This document shows, in pieces, positions 36,010 through 47,514 of a DNA stretch of 64,000 nucleotides. A program made the translations under genes and the position numbers. The stretch is taken from assembly GCA_023380935.1 (NCBI GenBank), contig JAMCST010000014.1:1-64000 (forward strand). The letters run 5' to 3'. The stretch's first letter is position 1. The number at the start of each line of letters is the position of its first letter. The DNA comes from Patescibacteria group bacterium (GTDB lineage Bacteria; Patescibacteriota; Microgenomatia; UBA1406; GWC2-37-13). Under the pieces are notes generated by a model. The model worked only from the letters and a program-made list of their open reading frames with translations. It made no database searches and was not told the origin of the DNA.

Positions 36010-36858
36010 ATGAAAAGTCCGTTACTTAGTCAGGCACAGGGATTTATCCGTCAGTATCGCTTAGAGATTGACAAAGACCAGTTTTTTCTTGTCGATCCGG
36101 CCGTAATCCGTCGTTTGATCGCCGCCGCCGGCGTCAAGAAAAGCGACCGGGTGCTGGAGGTTGGGCCGGGTCTGGGTTTTTTGACCAGAAGCCTGGCAGA
36201 ATAGGCAGATCAGGTGTTGGCGATCGAGATCGATGAAAGATTCAGGCCGTATCTTGAGCGATTGCCGGCCAACGTTGAGGTGGTTTACGGCAATGCTTAT
36301 AAACTTTTGAATAATCAAACCTTCCGGAAAAACACGCCTTCGGTGGACAAAACTGTTTCCTGCATTCCCTACAGCCAAGCGCAGAACATGCTTCATAACT
36401 ATACCAACGGGTCGTGGTATCGGGGAGACTTGGTTTGGTTAGCGCCGGCTTCCCTGGCGGAAAAGGTGAACCACGAGGCGATCCTGGGAGCCTATTTCCA
36501 GGCAGAGGTAAAGGAAATAATTCCCAACGCCGCCTTTTATCCGTCACCCCACACCACCTCGGCCATCATTTATTTTCACCGGCTTCCCGATCCGGCCGGC
36601 ACCGGTAACCTACAGATCTATCTCCGGCGCTGGTTATACAACCACGAACACCTTAAGGTGAAAAACGCAGTAAGAGAAGGCGTTGTTCGGGCGGCCAAGG
36701 ATCTAAAAGGCAAGTTTGTGTCGAAAAACCAGGCCAGACAGTTGATGGAGTCTCTTAACATTCCGCCGGCCGAGTTGGAAAAGCTCACTAACAATATCAG
36801 GCCGGAGTATTACTTCTCCATTCCGGAAAAGCTGAAGGGTTGGCTTGATAAGTTGTGA
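36010..36858 (+). pseudogene. rsmA: 16S rRNA dimethyltransferase (RsmA/KsgA-like) interrupted by in-frame TAG
   Basis: GQxF-like FFLVDPAVIRRLIAAAGVKKSDRVLEVGPGLGFLTRSLAE*ADQVLAIEIDERF... Same frame continues after TAG at 36202-36204; motif IV reads CIPY. Confidence 0.8.
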
Positions 36859-36865
36859 AACTGGG

Positions 36866-36938
36866 TGGCCGCTGAGGGATTTGAACCCCCGACCTACTGA
36901 ATGTAAATCAGACGCTCTAGCCACTGAGCTAAGCGGCC
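36866..36938 (-). tRNA. tRNA-Val (anticodon TAC)
   Basis: GGCCGCT/AGCGGCC acceptor, anticodon loop TTTACAT, T arm GGGGG-TTCAAAT-CCCTC. Confidence 0.95.
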
Positions 36939-36982
36939 ATACTGTTATATATAGTATTATTATATAAAATAAAACCGTCCCT

Positions 36983-38233
36983 ATGCACCGAAAAACCTTT
37001 CTGTTTTTTCCGGTTGAAATTGGTTTAGCCCACATTGTCAGGCCGTTGGCCGTTGCCGAAGCCCTCCACCGCCGCGGTCACCGGGTGATCTTTGCCCTTT
37101 CCCGTCGCAAACAGGCCATTTTCAGCGCGACGCCGGTGCGGTTGGTCGATGTCAAAAACTATGCCGCCGACGATAGCCAACTGGACATAAAATCATTCAG
37201 TAACTATCAATTTTTGAAACAAGCGGTTAATCAGGAATTGGAACTGATCCGTAAATACAAGCCGGATACCGTGGTGATTGATTTTCGCATCTCGGCGCTG
37301 GCGGCCGGCTTGATCGCCGGCAAACCATGCGTGTTTCTTTCTTTGGGAGAAAGTTTACCGGAGGGGTCATATCTTCCCAATCCCGGTTTGCCCAAGATAA
37401 TCTACCGATTGTTCAAATCACTGAGCGGACCAATCTATCACCAGGCCCTGATTCATTACCTTCGGCCTCTGATGGCCGTCGTCAAAGAACACCAAATCAA
37501 TATCGCTTGGCGCGACTGGTTCAGAACCGTTACCTTTATACTTCCCGAACCGGCGTTTTATCTTCCGGCCAATGCCAAAGACTTGCACCTGCATTATGTC
37601 GCCCCGGTTTCCTGGTCGGGTTTTAAAAACACAACGCCGGCTTGGTTAAGCAATATTAAGCGTGACGGAAAGACCATTTATCTGACCTTCGGAGGAACCG
37701 GTTTTGATAAAAGAAAACTAATCGACTTAAGCGTTCTGCTTGTAAAATCGGGTTACCGGGTAGTCGTCAGCTCGGGAACGATTGCCGATCCGGAGGATTT
37801 TCCCAAAATCAACGGAGTGTTTGTCGCGCGGTTCTTGCCCGGGGCGCTGGTTACCAAAAAGGTTGATCTCGTGGTTTGCCACGGCGGCTACGGCACCATG
37901 ATCGAGGCGGTACAAAACGGTACGCCGGTGTTGGCGATTCCCTTTAATCCGGACCAAATCATCCATGGCAAACGGATGGAGGAACTAGGGGTTGGTCGCT
38001 GTCTATTTTCGTTGAATTTGTCCGACCTGGCCGCCGTTTTTACCTTTAACTGGAAGCAGATCGAGGATAAGGGTCGACGGCTGGAAGTACGGACGATCGT
38101 TAGGAACGTTAAAGAAATGTTCGCCGATCCCGATGTCTACCGTGGCGCAATGGCTCGATTTAAACGCCTTTATCCGATGGACAATGGCGCCGATCAGACC
38201 GCCGATTTACTGGAGAAGGGTGCGCGCGGATAG
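36983..38233 (+). CDS. Glycosyltransferase (MurG/UGT-like, GT-B fold)
   Basis: GLAHIVRPLAVAEALHRRGHRVIFAL...VVCHGGYGTMIEAVQNGTPVLAIPFNPDQ. Confidence 0.88.
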   Translation: MHRKTFLFFPVEIGLAHIVRPLAVAEALHRRGHRVIFALSRRKQAIFSATPVRLVDVKNYAADDSQLDIKSFSNYQFLKQAVNQELELIRKYKPDTVVIDFRISALAAGLIAGKPCVFLSLGESLPEGSYLPNPGLPKIIYRLFKSLSGPIYHQALIHYLRPLMAVVKEHQINIAWRDWFRTVTFILPEPAFYLPANAKDLHLHYVAPVSWSGFKNTTPAWLSNIKRDGKTIYLTFGGTGFDKRKLIDLSVLLVKSGYRVVVSSGTIADPEDFPKINGVFVARFLPGALVTKKVDLVVCHGGYGTMIEAVQNGTPVLAIPFNPDQIIHGKRMEELGVGRCLFSLNLSDLAAVFTFNWKQIEDKGRRLEVRTIVRNVKEMFADPDVYRGAMARFKRLYPMDNGADQTADLLEKGARG

Positions 38234-38292
38234 AATCGAACTATCGCTCTGTTCTTTATCAGAGAACTGTTTTACCATTAAACTACGCGCGC
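38221..38292 (-). tRNA. tRNA-Ile (anticodon GAT)
   Basis: GCGCGCG/CGCGCGC acceptor, GTTCT-CTGATAA-AGAAC anticodon arm, GATAG-TTCGATT-CTATC T arm. Confidence 0.95.
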
Positions 38293-38398
38293 GCTGCGGA
38301 CGAACGAGCCAAAACACGGTAAAAAGAGATTATAATCGAAATTATAGCACATGACATTTTGAATTTAAATTCCCGGACGATCCATATATAATAGCCTT

Positions 38399-39610
38399 AT
38401 GCTCTACTTTTCCGAAATTAAAGGAAAGAAGATCTATACGGAAGATGGAGTCTTGGTCGGTAAACTGGAAGATCTGATTTTCCAGGCCAGCAGTCTGCCG
38501 CGCCTGACAAAATTGGTGGTGAGGACGGTGCGCGCCGATAAAATCTTCGTCGACATCAACTGCCTGCAGAAGATCAACGGCGGTGTGGTAATTAACAAAA
38601 AGTACAACCTGGGGGAACTGGTGGAGAACGAATTGTTTTTGGTGAAAAACCTGCTCGATAAACAGATAATCGATCTGAAAGGCCATAAGGTGATTCGCGT
38701 CAACGATGTCGTGATTCAGGACAAAGAGGGTTGGTACATCTCCGGCGTTGACGTGGGCGCGCTGGCGATCCTGCGCTGGCTGAAACTGGACAAACTGATA
38801 GAAAAAATCTATCTGCTGGTCGGCCTGCACATTAACTCGCGATTTCTTTCCTGGGGATTGATCCAGCCACTGGAACTGGGTCGAGGAAAGGTAAAACTGA
38901 AAAAACGCGAGGAAACGCTGCATCATATCCATTCCGAGGACCTGGCCGACTACCTGGAAAAAACCAATATCCGCAACGCCAGAAAGTTTCTCGACACCCT
39001 GGACGATCGCTTCTCCGCCAGCGTGATTGAAAACCTGAACTTTAACTTCCAGACCGCCATTTTCGCTTCGTTCACCCCGGACAAGGCGGCGCGGGCGCTG
39101 GAATACGTTGACGGCGACGAAGCGGTGGACATTCTTCTGTCGTTGCCGGCAAAAAAACGCCGGGCGATCATCAGTTTGTTGAGCGATGCGAAAAAACAGG
39201 AAATCATGTATCTGCTCGATCTGTCAAAAACGCCGATCGGTCAACTGGTTAGTTCGGAATTCTTGGCAGTGGAGTCGGATCTGACGGCACGGGAGATCGT
39301 CAATCTCGTCCATAGCCGGACGAGCGACTACTCGTTTTTAAGCTACGTTTACGTGGTGAACAAAGATAGACAGTTGGTCGGGGTTTTCAATCTCCACGAA
39401 CTGTTGCTCCAGTCCCCCGATACGCCCGTCAGCAAATTCATGGTTCAGAACGTAGTGGTGATTCACCTGTCCACGCCGGAAGAGATCGCCATAAAAAAAA
39501 TGCTCAAGTATAAAATCTATTCCTTGCCGGTGATCAATCGGGACAAACACATCCTCGGACTGGTCACCTATGACGACGTCACTAATTTCATTCTGGAGCG
39601 GTTACAATAA
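38399..39610 (+). CDS. PRC-barrel-like / MgtE N-domain / CBS-pair protein without MgtE membrane domain
   Basis: LHHIHSEDLADYLEKTN...LEYVDGDEAVDILLSLPAKKRRAIISLL; two CBS motifs; no C-terminal TM domain. Confidence 0.82.
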   Translation: MLYFSEIKGKKIYTEDGVLVGKLEDLIFQASSLPRLTKLVVRTVRADKIFVDINCLQKINGGVVINKKYNLGELVENELFLVKNLLDKQIIDLKGHKVIRVNDVVIQDKEGWYISGVDVGALAILRWLKLDKLIEKIYLLVGLHINSRFLSWGLIQPLELGRGKVKLKKREETLHHIHSEDLADYLEKTNIRNARKFLDTLDDRFSASVIENLNFNFQTAIFASFTPDKAARALEYVDGDEAVDILLSLPAKKRRAIISLLSDAKKQEIMYLLDLSKTPIGQLVSSEFLAVESDLTAREIVNLVHSRTSDYSFLSYVYVVNKDRQLVGVFNLHELLLQSPDTPVSKFMVQNVVVIHLSTPEEIAIKKMLKYKIYSLPVINRDKHILGLVTYDDVTNFILERLQ

Positions 39611-39620
39611 AGCAACGAAT

Positions 39621-40868
39621 ATGTGGGAAAGACTGAAATCACATAAACAGATACAACGATTACTGGTTTTTCTCGCCGTATTCGGGCCGGCGACGATTAC
39701 GGCGATGGCCGACAACGACGGAGCCGGCGTCGCCACCTACTCCTTGGCTGGCGCCCGGTTCGGCTACTCAATTCTCTTTATCCTTTTGCTGGTGACGGTG
39801 CTGTTGGCCATTACCCAGGAAATGGGCGTGCGGATTGCCACGGTCACCGGCAAAGGTTTGGGCGATCTAATCAGAGAAAGGTATGGAGTGGTGATCTCCA
39901 CTTTTGTTTTTCTTGGTTTACTGGCGGCCAATATCGGCACAATCGTGGCTGATTTCGCGGCCATTAAGGCCACCGCCACCATCTTTTCCATCCCGGTGTT
40001 GCCGATCATCATCGGCGTAGTGGCGACCGCCTACGTGTTTGTGATCCGCGGTAACTACCGCATTAATCAAAGAATCTTTCTGCTGGCGTCGTTGTTCTAT
40101 CTTTGCTATATCGTTTCCGCCGTCAAGGCGGGGCCGGACTGGGGTCTGGCGTTAAAAAGTCTCGTCGTCCCGACCGGGATCAGTCTGTCGAGAGATTTTA
40201 TTTTCGCCGCCATCGCGGTGTTGGGAACCACCATTACTCCGTGGGGACAGTTTTTTGTCCACAGCTTCATCATTGACAAGAAACTGGCGCCGGACAAACT
40301 GAACTATGAACAGTTTGAGACCATGATCGGTGCCTTTCTGACAGACTTTTTCTCCTTTTTTATGATAGTGGCCACAGCGGCCACTTTATTTGCCAATAAG
40401 ATCGTTTTGGTAACCGGCGAACAGGCGTCACTGGCGATTCGGCCGTTTGCCGGCGAACTGGCCGGCATTTTGTTCGGCCTTGGAATTCTTAACGCCGGCT
40501 TCATGGGAGTGGTGATCGTTTCTTTGTCAACCGCCTATGCCTTTTCCGAGTTTTTCGGAAACGAAGGCAGCCTGGATGTGCCGTTTGAAAAGGGCCGGAC
40601 GTTTTATTCGATTTTTTTGACACAACTGTTTATTGCCGCTTTGATCGTCATCATCCCTTCGGTGTCTTTGTTCAAAATCGTTTTTTATACCCAGGCGTTT
40701 AACGGCATATTGTTGCCGTTTATGTTTTACTTTTTGTTGCGTTTTACCAACGATCGTAGTTTAATGGGGAAACATGTGAACCATCGCTGGTATAATTACT
40801 TTGCGATTGTGGCGTCGATCGTGATTATCGGAGCCGCATTGTTTACCGTTATCAGTGCCTATATTTAA
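39621..40868 (+). CDS. Nramp-related divalent metal transporter
   Basis: FLAVFGPATITAMADNDGAGVATYSLAGARFGYSILF; 11 or so TM; TTITPWGQFFVHS at the TM6 position. Confidence 0.88.
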   Translation: MWERLKSHKQIQRLLVFLAVFGPATITAMADNDGAGVATYSLAGARFGYSILFILLLVTVLLAITQEMGVRIATVTGKGLGDLIRERYGVVISTFVFLGLLAANIGTIVADFAAIKATATIFSIPVLPIIIGVVATAYVFVIRGNYRINQRIFLLASLFYLCYIVSAVKAGPDWGLALKSLVVPTGISLSRDFIFAAIAVLGTTITPWGQFFVHSFIIDKKLAPDKLNYEQFETMIGAFLTDFFSFFMIVATAATLFANKIVLVTGEQASLAIRPFAGELAGILFGLGILNAGFMGVVIVSLSTAYAFSEFFGNEGSLDVPFEKGRTFYSIFLTQLFIAALIVIIPSVSLFKIVFYTQAFNGILLPFMFYFLLRFTNDRSLMGKHVNHRWYNYFAIVASIVIIGAALFTVISAYI

Positions 40869-40874
40869 AAGCGT

Positions 40875-41696
40875 ATGAAAAAGCTCATCGTTGTTTCTGA
40901 TTGGGCTGGTGATGATCTGACCCGTCAAGAATTTCGTTCGGCCACTGAGGGCTACTTACAGACGAACCAGCCGCTCAATCTAAGTTTTGTGGCCGCGACT
41001 GCCTCGACGATTCACACCGGTTTTTTATTGGCGCAGGTGGCGGAGATTGAAGAGCGCTACGGCCGGCCTTTGGAAACGGTGCTGTTCCAGAACACCGACC
41101 CCCGTCTTCAGGCCGACGATGCGGTTGAACGCGCCAAGGGAGCGGCATTTGTCGTGATCCGGTTGGATTCGGGACTATATTTATGTGGCCCGAACGCCGG
41201 CTACGATTTTGCTTTTATCAAAAAAAAGATCGACAAAATTTTCGTTTATCCCGGATTGGATCAAGGTAGCCAATTCCGTTCCCGCGACCTGTATTCGCGC
41301 GTTTGCGCCCATCTGATCGAGGAACTGGAGGATGAGTTGGAATTGGAAGAGGCGCATACCAATCTCATTCCTGTCGTTGATGGCCATTACGTGGCCCATG
41401 TGGATAACTTCGGCAATATCAAAACCACCTTGACATTGGAAGATATTAAAGGGAAATGCGAACTGGGGGAGACCGTTACTCTGAAGATCAACCGGGTGGT
41501 GAAGCCGGCCAAATACGTTTCCAATTTGTTTGGCGGCGTTCCGGGCGAACTGGTGATCTATCCCGGTTCATCCGGACATAAAGACAACCCCTACCTTGAG
41601 GTGAGTGTCTGGCGCCATTTTGACGAAGATCATCCGACCACCGGTATGCATGAATTTAACCATCCCCGTCCCGGTATGACGGTGGAGTTGGTTTAA
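40875..41696 (+). CDS. SAM hydroxide adenosyltransferase (DUF62/SAM hydrolase) family protein
   Basis: VVSDWAGDDLTRQEF, LYLCGPNAGYDF, HVDNFGNIKTTL. Confidence 0.82.
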   Translation: MKKLIVVSDWAGDDLTRQEFRSATEGYLQTNQPLNLSFVAATASTIHTGFLLAQVAEIEERYGRPLETVLFQNTDPRLQADDAVERAKGAAFVVIRLDSGLYLCGPNAGYDFAFIKKKIDKIFVYPGLDQGSQFRSRDLYSRVCAHLIEELEDELELEEAHTNLIPVVDGHYVAHVDNFGNIKTTLTLEDIKGKCELGETVTLKINRVVKPAKYVSNLFGGVPGELVIYPGSSGHKDNPYLEVSVWRHFDEDHPTTGMHEFNHPRPGMTVELV

Positions 41697-41831
41697 GCGT
41701 TTTAGTTCAATAACCGGGTTAGGCACAATTTTAAAGTCCTCCGATTCTCACTTTTTACCTGACTACGATTTGTAGCTCGGCTCAAAGAGCGAATCAGGGC
41801 GGACTAATTTCTTTCTAAAGAAAAAAATTAG

Positions 41832-43472
<1,641 letters not shown>

Positions 43473-43477
43473 AAAAA

Positions 43478-43499
43478 CCGGGTATAATTCTCTACCCAG
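43478..43499 (-). terminator. Terminator-like hairpin + T8 immediately upstream of the 16S 5' end
   Basis: Minus strand CTGGGTA-GAGAATTA-TACCCGG-TTTTTTTT-AAGAGTTTGATCC. Confidence 0.5.
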
Positions 43500-43505
43500 T
43501 TTTAA

Positions 43506-43556
43506 ATCAGGCACCGTATGGTACCTGATAAAGTCAAGTACCGAATGGTACCTGAT
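43506..43556 (-). repeat. Two tandem near-identical inverted repeats in the 16S leader
   Basis: ATCAGGTACCATtCGGTACtTGA-CTTT-ATCAGGTACCATaCGGTgCCTGAT on the minus strand. Confidence 0.85.
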
Positions 43557-43614
43557 CCTAACCCGATTACTAAACTAAACGCATGACTCCGATAATGTCA
43601 AAGTGCGAATATCA

Positions 43615-43643
43615 ATCATAACTGAATTAACGAAGAAAGTCAA
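43615..43643 (-). promoter_or_regulatory. Putative 16S promoter TTGACT-N17-TATGAT
   Basis: Sigma-70-like hexamers with 17-bp spacer; second weaker TTGACA-N17-TTAGTT at 43601-43573. Confidence 0.6.
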
Positions 43644-43682
43644 TTCAATTTCACCACTGGCTACTGGAGCGCTCCGGTTTTC

Positions 43683-44753
43683 CTAAGTGACGATGATGTT
43701 GTTTAGGGTCGGTTTATTTTCGTCCAACTTGATCAGCCCGAGAATGGTGGCGTCGGCATAATAATCGGAGCGCACGACCTTAATTTTCAGTTCTTTGGTC
43801 AGATGGGCGTCGATACCGGCGATGGCCGCCAGGCCGCCGGCTAAAGTAATCCCGTTTTCGTATATCTCGTCAACGATTTCCGGCGGTGACATTTCGATCA
43901 GTTCCTTGATGCTGTCGATGATCTGGTTAAAGTTCGGCAGCAGCGCTTCAATAATGTCTTGGGTTTTCATCTTGATTGATTTGGGAAGGCCGTTTTCCAG
44001 CGACTTGCCCCGGACGGTCGCGGTTTTGTCCTCGCCGTTAAAGTTGAGTAAACCGGTTTTGATCTGTTCACAGGTGTTTTCGCCGAGGATAATCCCGTTT
44101 TTCAGATAGGCGTAGTTGGCGATCAGCCGATTCATGTGTTCGCCGGCGCTTTTGACGCTGCGGTAACTGACAATGCCGCCGCCGCTGACGATGCTTACCT
44201 CTACCAGGCCGCCGCCGAGATCGACAACCAGACGGGGATGGTGGGAGAAAACGTCAAAGCCGCAGCCGGCTGCCGTGGCCACCGGTTTTTCCACGATAAA
44301 CACCTTGGCACAGCCCGACTTTAACAACGCCTCGCTGGCGGCTTTTTTTTCGATTTCGGTCGCGGCCAGCGGCGTACTCACCAGCGCCTCCAGGGTAGGT
44401 TGAAGCAGGCGGTACTGTTGGAGATACGGAGTGAGACCGGTTTCGAAGTATTTTTTGATCAAAGCGACCTCGGCGTCGAAGTCGGCAATAATGCCGTTGT
44501 TGATCGGGCGGACGATTTTGATGAAGTCCGGAGTCTTGCCGACGATCGCCTGGGCCTCCCGGCCAAAAAATACAAAGTCCTTCGCCCGGGTGTTATAACC
44601 GAGAAAAGTGGGTTCCCGCAACACTATCCCGCGTTCCTTAACCGCCAGGCGTGTCATGGTTGTCCCCAGATCGATATATAGACTGAACGCGTTAATGAGC
44701 GGGATACGGATATGCCTCAAACGGCGGAGGAACTGCAACATGTTAAATTTCAT
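43683..44753 (-). CDS. mreB: MreB-like actin-family protein
   Basis: LYIDLGTTMTRLAVKERGIVLREPTF, RPINNGIIADFDAE, VVDLGGGLVEVSIVSGGGIV. Confidence 0.9.
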   Translation of the reverse strand: MKFNMLQFLRRLRHIRIPLINAFSLYIDLGTTMTRLAVKERGIVLREPTFLGYNTRAKDFVFFGREAQAIVGKTPDFIKIVRPINNGIIADFDAEVALIKKYFETGLTPYLQQYRLLQPTLEALVSTPLAATEIEKKAASEALLKSGCAKVFIVEKPVATAAGCGFDVFSHHPRLVVDLGGGLVEVSIVSGGGIVSYRSVKSAGEHMNRLIANYAYLKNGIILGENTCEQIKTGLLNFNGEDKTATVRGKSLENGLPKSIKMKTQDIIEALLPNFNQIIDSIKELIEMSPPEIVDEIYENGITLAGGLAAIAGIDAHLTKELKIKVVRSDYYADATILGLIKLDENKPTLNNIIVT

Positions 44754-44782
44754 TATAGCGTTTTTTCCTGTAAAATAAGAGG

Positions 44783-46948
44783 ATGATTAAGCGGGCGATC
44801 GGTTTTTGCTTCGGTGCCTTGTTGCTGTTGACGCCCTGGGTGATGTTTGCCCAGACATCGGAAATCTTCGAACTGAACAAAATCGTTTTCATCTACATTG
44901 TCACCACGGTCGTCGTGGCCTTGAAGCTGATTCAGAGCATCGGCCGGCAAGAACCGCCGTCCGTCCGTCCCACCCGGTTGGATTGGTTTATTTTGGTTTT
45001 TGTCGCCAGCCAAATAATTTCCACCATCTTTTCCATCGACCGGCACACCTCGCTGTTTGGGTATTACGGCCGCTTTAATGGCGGCCTTTTTTCCGTTATC
45101 AGCTATGCCCTGCTTTACTGGGTATTAATGACCAGTTTTTACCAGGCGTCCGGCCGGGCATTGGTGCTGCGGCTGATGAAAATTTCCCTGGTCAGTTCTT
45201 TAATCGTCATACTGTGGGGACTTCCAGGGAAGCTTGGCCACGATCTTTCCTGTTTGGTGTTTACCGGTCAGTTTAACAACGGTTGCTGGACCGATCAGTT
45301 CAACCCGGCCGTCCGGGTTTTCTCTACCCTTGGTCAACCCAACTGGCTCGGTGCCTATCTGGCGATCAATCTTTTTTTCGGGCTGTATTTTCTGGTGAAG
45401 AACAGCCGCAAAACGTTTTGGTTTATAACCAACGGCTTTTACCTGTTGCTTAATTTTAGTTTTATTCTATTTACGCGGTCGCGTTCGGCGCTGGCCGCCG
45501 CGGTGATCGGAATCGTGGCCTGGTTAATCTGGTTGGTGACCCGGCGCCAAGGATCGGTGAACCGGCGCGCGGTGGCGGCGCTGGCGCTTTTTTTGCTTCC
45601 GGTACTGTTGTTCCGTACCGGTTCGGCCACGATTGACCGTTGGTTGAGCGGCCAAGTGCCGTCTTTCCAAAACGCCGTGCCCGCCGCCCGGGTGTCTCCC
45701 AGCGCTAACCAGACCGGGACACCCGGTTCGTTGTACGATTTGAACGACTTGGTGACCGATTCGTTCGCCATTCGTCGCATCGTGTGGCAAGGGGCATGGG
45801 AACTGGGCAAGCGTTATCCTTTTTTCGGCACCGGTGTCGAAACGTTCGCCTCGGCCTATTACTTCGTCCGGCCGGCGGCCCATAACCTGACTTCGGAATG
45901 GGACTACATCTATAATAAGGCCCACAACGAATACCTAAACTATCTGGCGACGACCGGATTTGTTGGTTTATTGGCCTATGGGGCGATGATCGGCGCCGTG
46001 ATCGCGATCACGGTTTCCCGACTGAGGCAGGCGCGCGGCGACCCGGACCGCGCCCGACTGTTGTTTAGTTTGCTGCTTGCCTACGGCACGATTTTGATCA
46101 CCAATTTTTTCGGTTTTTCCACCACCACCATCAATCTGTATTTTTACCTGCTTCCGGCGTTTATCCTCATCGTTTCCCGCCCGCCGGAAAAACAGACGAA
46201 AGAGAAAATAACGGAACTTGACCGGAAGCCGGTCGGTTGGCGGTCGCGACTGGAAATCGGGGCGATCGCGGTGGCGACGTTTTGGGTAATCAGCAGCTGC
46301 CTGTTGTTTTGGTATGCCGATATCCAGTATAGCCGGGGAGAAATGGCCAGCCAGATTAACCAATATCAAATCGCCGCATCGTTGTTTGACCGGGCGCTCC
46401 GTTTCCACTACGAACCCGTTTACCAAGACAAACTGTCTTATGCCCTGGCCAATCTGGCTTATCTGATGGCCTATCAAAAACAGACGGCCACCGCTAACCA
46501 ATTAATCAAGCTGGCCGATTGGTATAACCGCCAGACCATGGCGGCGGCGCCGAAGAATGTCCTTTATCTAAAGACGCGGGCAAAAAATTACTATCTGTTT
46601 TATCAAATCGATCTGAACAAAAAGGACCTGGAAGAGGCGGTTCGCGCCCTGGAGCAGGCGGTTAAGCTCTCCCCCACCGACCCCAAACTTCATTACAGCC
46701 TGGCGATCTTTTATTCCCTACTATCCGATGAAGACAAAACCCAGGCAACCACCGACCGGGACAAATCGCTTAGCGAAGCTCAAGCCACCATTAGATTAAA
46801 AGCCAACTACCGTGACGGTTACTTGCTGTATGGTCAACTGCTGGCCAAATACAAACAAACCGCCGCGGCAAAAACGGTGCTGGAAAAGGCCCTGCATCTG
46901 TTTGGCGCCAACGACCCAGAGATTAAGAAAACACTGGAGCAGTTATAG
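44783..46948 (+). CDS. O-antigen ligase-like polytopic protein with C-terminal TPR repeats
   Basis: Multiple TM, FLFTRSRSALAAAV..., KAHNEYLNYLATTGFVGL, C-terminal TPR-like repeats. Confidence 0.85.
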   Translation: MIKRAIGFCFGALLLLTPWVMFAQTSEIFELNKIVFIYIVTTVVVALKLIQSIGRQEPPSVRPTRLDWFILVFVASQIISTIFSIDRHTSLFGYYGRFNGGLFSVISYALLYWVLMTSFYQASGRALVLRLMKISLVSSLIVILWGLPGKLGHDLSCLVFTGQFNNGCWTDQFNPAVRVFSTLGQPNWLGAYLAINLFFGLYFLVKNSRKTFWFITNGFYLLLNFSFILFTRSRSALAAAVIGIVAWLIWLVTRRQGSVNRRAVAALALFLLPVLLFRTGSATIDRWLSGQVPSFQNAVPAARVSPSANQTGTPGSLYDLNDLVTDSFAIRRIVWQGAWELGKRYPFFGTGVETFASAYYFVRPAAHNLTSEWDYIYNKAHNEYLNYLATTGFVGLLAYGAMIGAVIAITVSRLRQARGDPDRARLLFSLLLAYGTILITNFFGFSTTTINLYFYLLPAFILIVSRPPEKQTKEKITELDRKPVGWRSRLEIGAIAVATFWVISSCLLFWYADIQYSRGEMASQINQYQIAASLFDRALRFHYEPVYQDKLSYALANLAYLMAYQKQTATANQLIKLADWYNRQTMAAAPKNVLYLKTRAKNYYLFYQIDLNKKDLEEAVRALEQAVKLSPTDPKLHYSLAIFYSLLSDEDKTQATTDRDKSLSEAQATIRLKANYRDGYLLYGQLLAKYKQTAAAKTVLEKALHLFGANDPEIKKTLEQL

Positions 46949-47446
46949 GCTTTTGTCGAGGTTAATGTTGGGGCTGGTGACCGGCCAAACGCAGTCGGCC
47001 GCGCTACCACTTTTTGATTTGCATTTAGTGGAGCAGCCGGGAGAATCGGTAATAGTATCGTAAGAAAGAACCTGCTGGGTATTCTCCAAGCAGGCAAACA
47101 TTTTATATGCCTGGTCGTCTGCGGAACGTACCATATAGGTGTAGTTTCTGTTCGGATAGGAGGGGTCGTTGGGAATGGTTTCCATATAGACCTTTTCTGA
47201 CCCGCCACAAGCTTGGGTTTCACACAGTTTGGTGTTGCCCGCCGCAAAAATGTCCCAGTTGGGATAGCTGCGTTTATCTTCGTAGTACAATTCGACTGCC
47301 CGCTGCACCTGTTCAAGGTCGGCCTTGCGCCGGGCGTCCCGGCCCTTTTTCAGAGAAATCAGGAAGTTGCCGGTAATCATGGCGGTCAAAACCGCCAGGA
47401 TGGCGATGACGATCATCAGCTCCATGAAGGTAAAGCCTTTTTTCAT
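46943..47446 (-). CDS. Type IV pilin-like/pseudopilin
   Basis: MKKGFTFMELMIVIAILAVL prepilin signal; RRKADLEQVQRAVELYYEDKRSYP. Confidence 0.93.
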   Translation of the reverse strand: MKKGFTFMELMIVIAILAVLTAMITGNFLISLKKGRDARRKADLEQVQRAVELYYEDKRSYPNWDIFAAGNTKLCETQACGGSEKVYMETIPNDPSYPNRNYTYMVRSADDQAYKMFACLENTQQVLSYDTITDSPGCSTKCKSKSGSAADCVWPVTSPNINLDKSL

Positions 47447-47514
47447 AGCTTATTTCTATTATATACTATTTAAGTAACTGTAAGTAAAGTGCATCCGGTT
47501 TAACAGAAAAGCAA

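Noticed and set aside
36202-36204. TAG in rsmA as evidence for stop-codon recoding
   Set aside because: TAG terminates other intact genes here (e.g. RNase J, TrpR-like, glycosyltransferase at 38231), so recoding is not supported.
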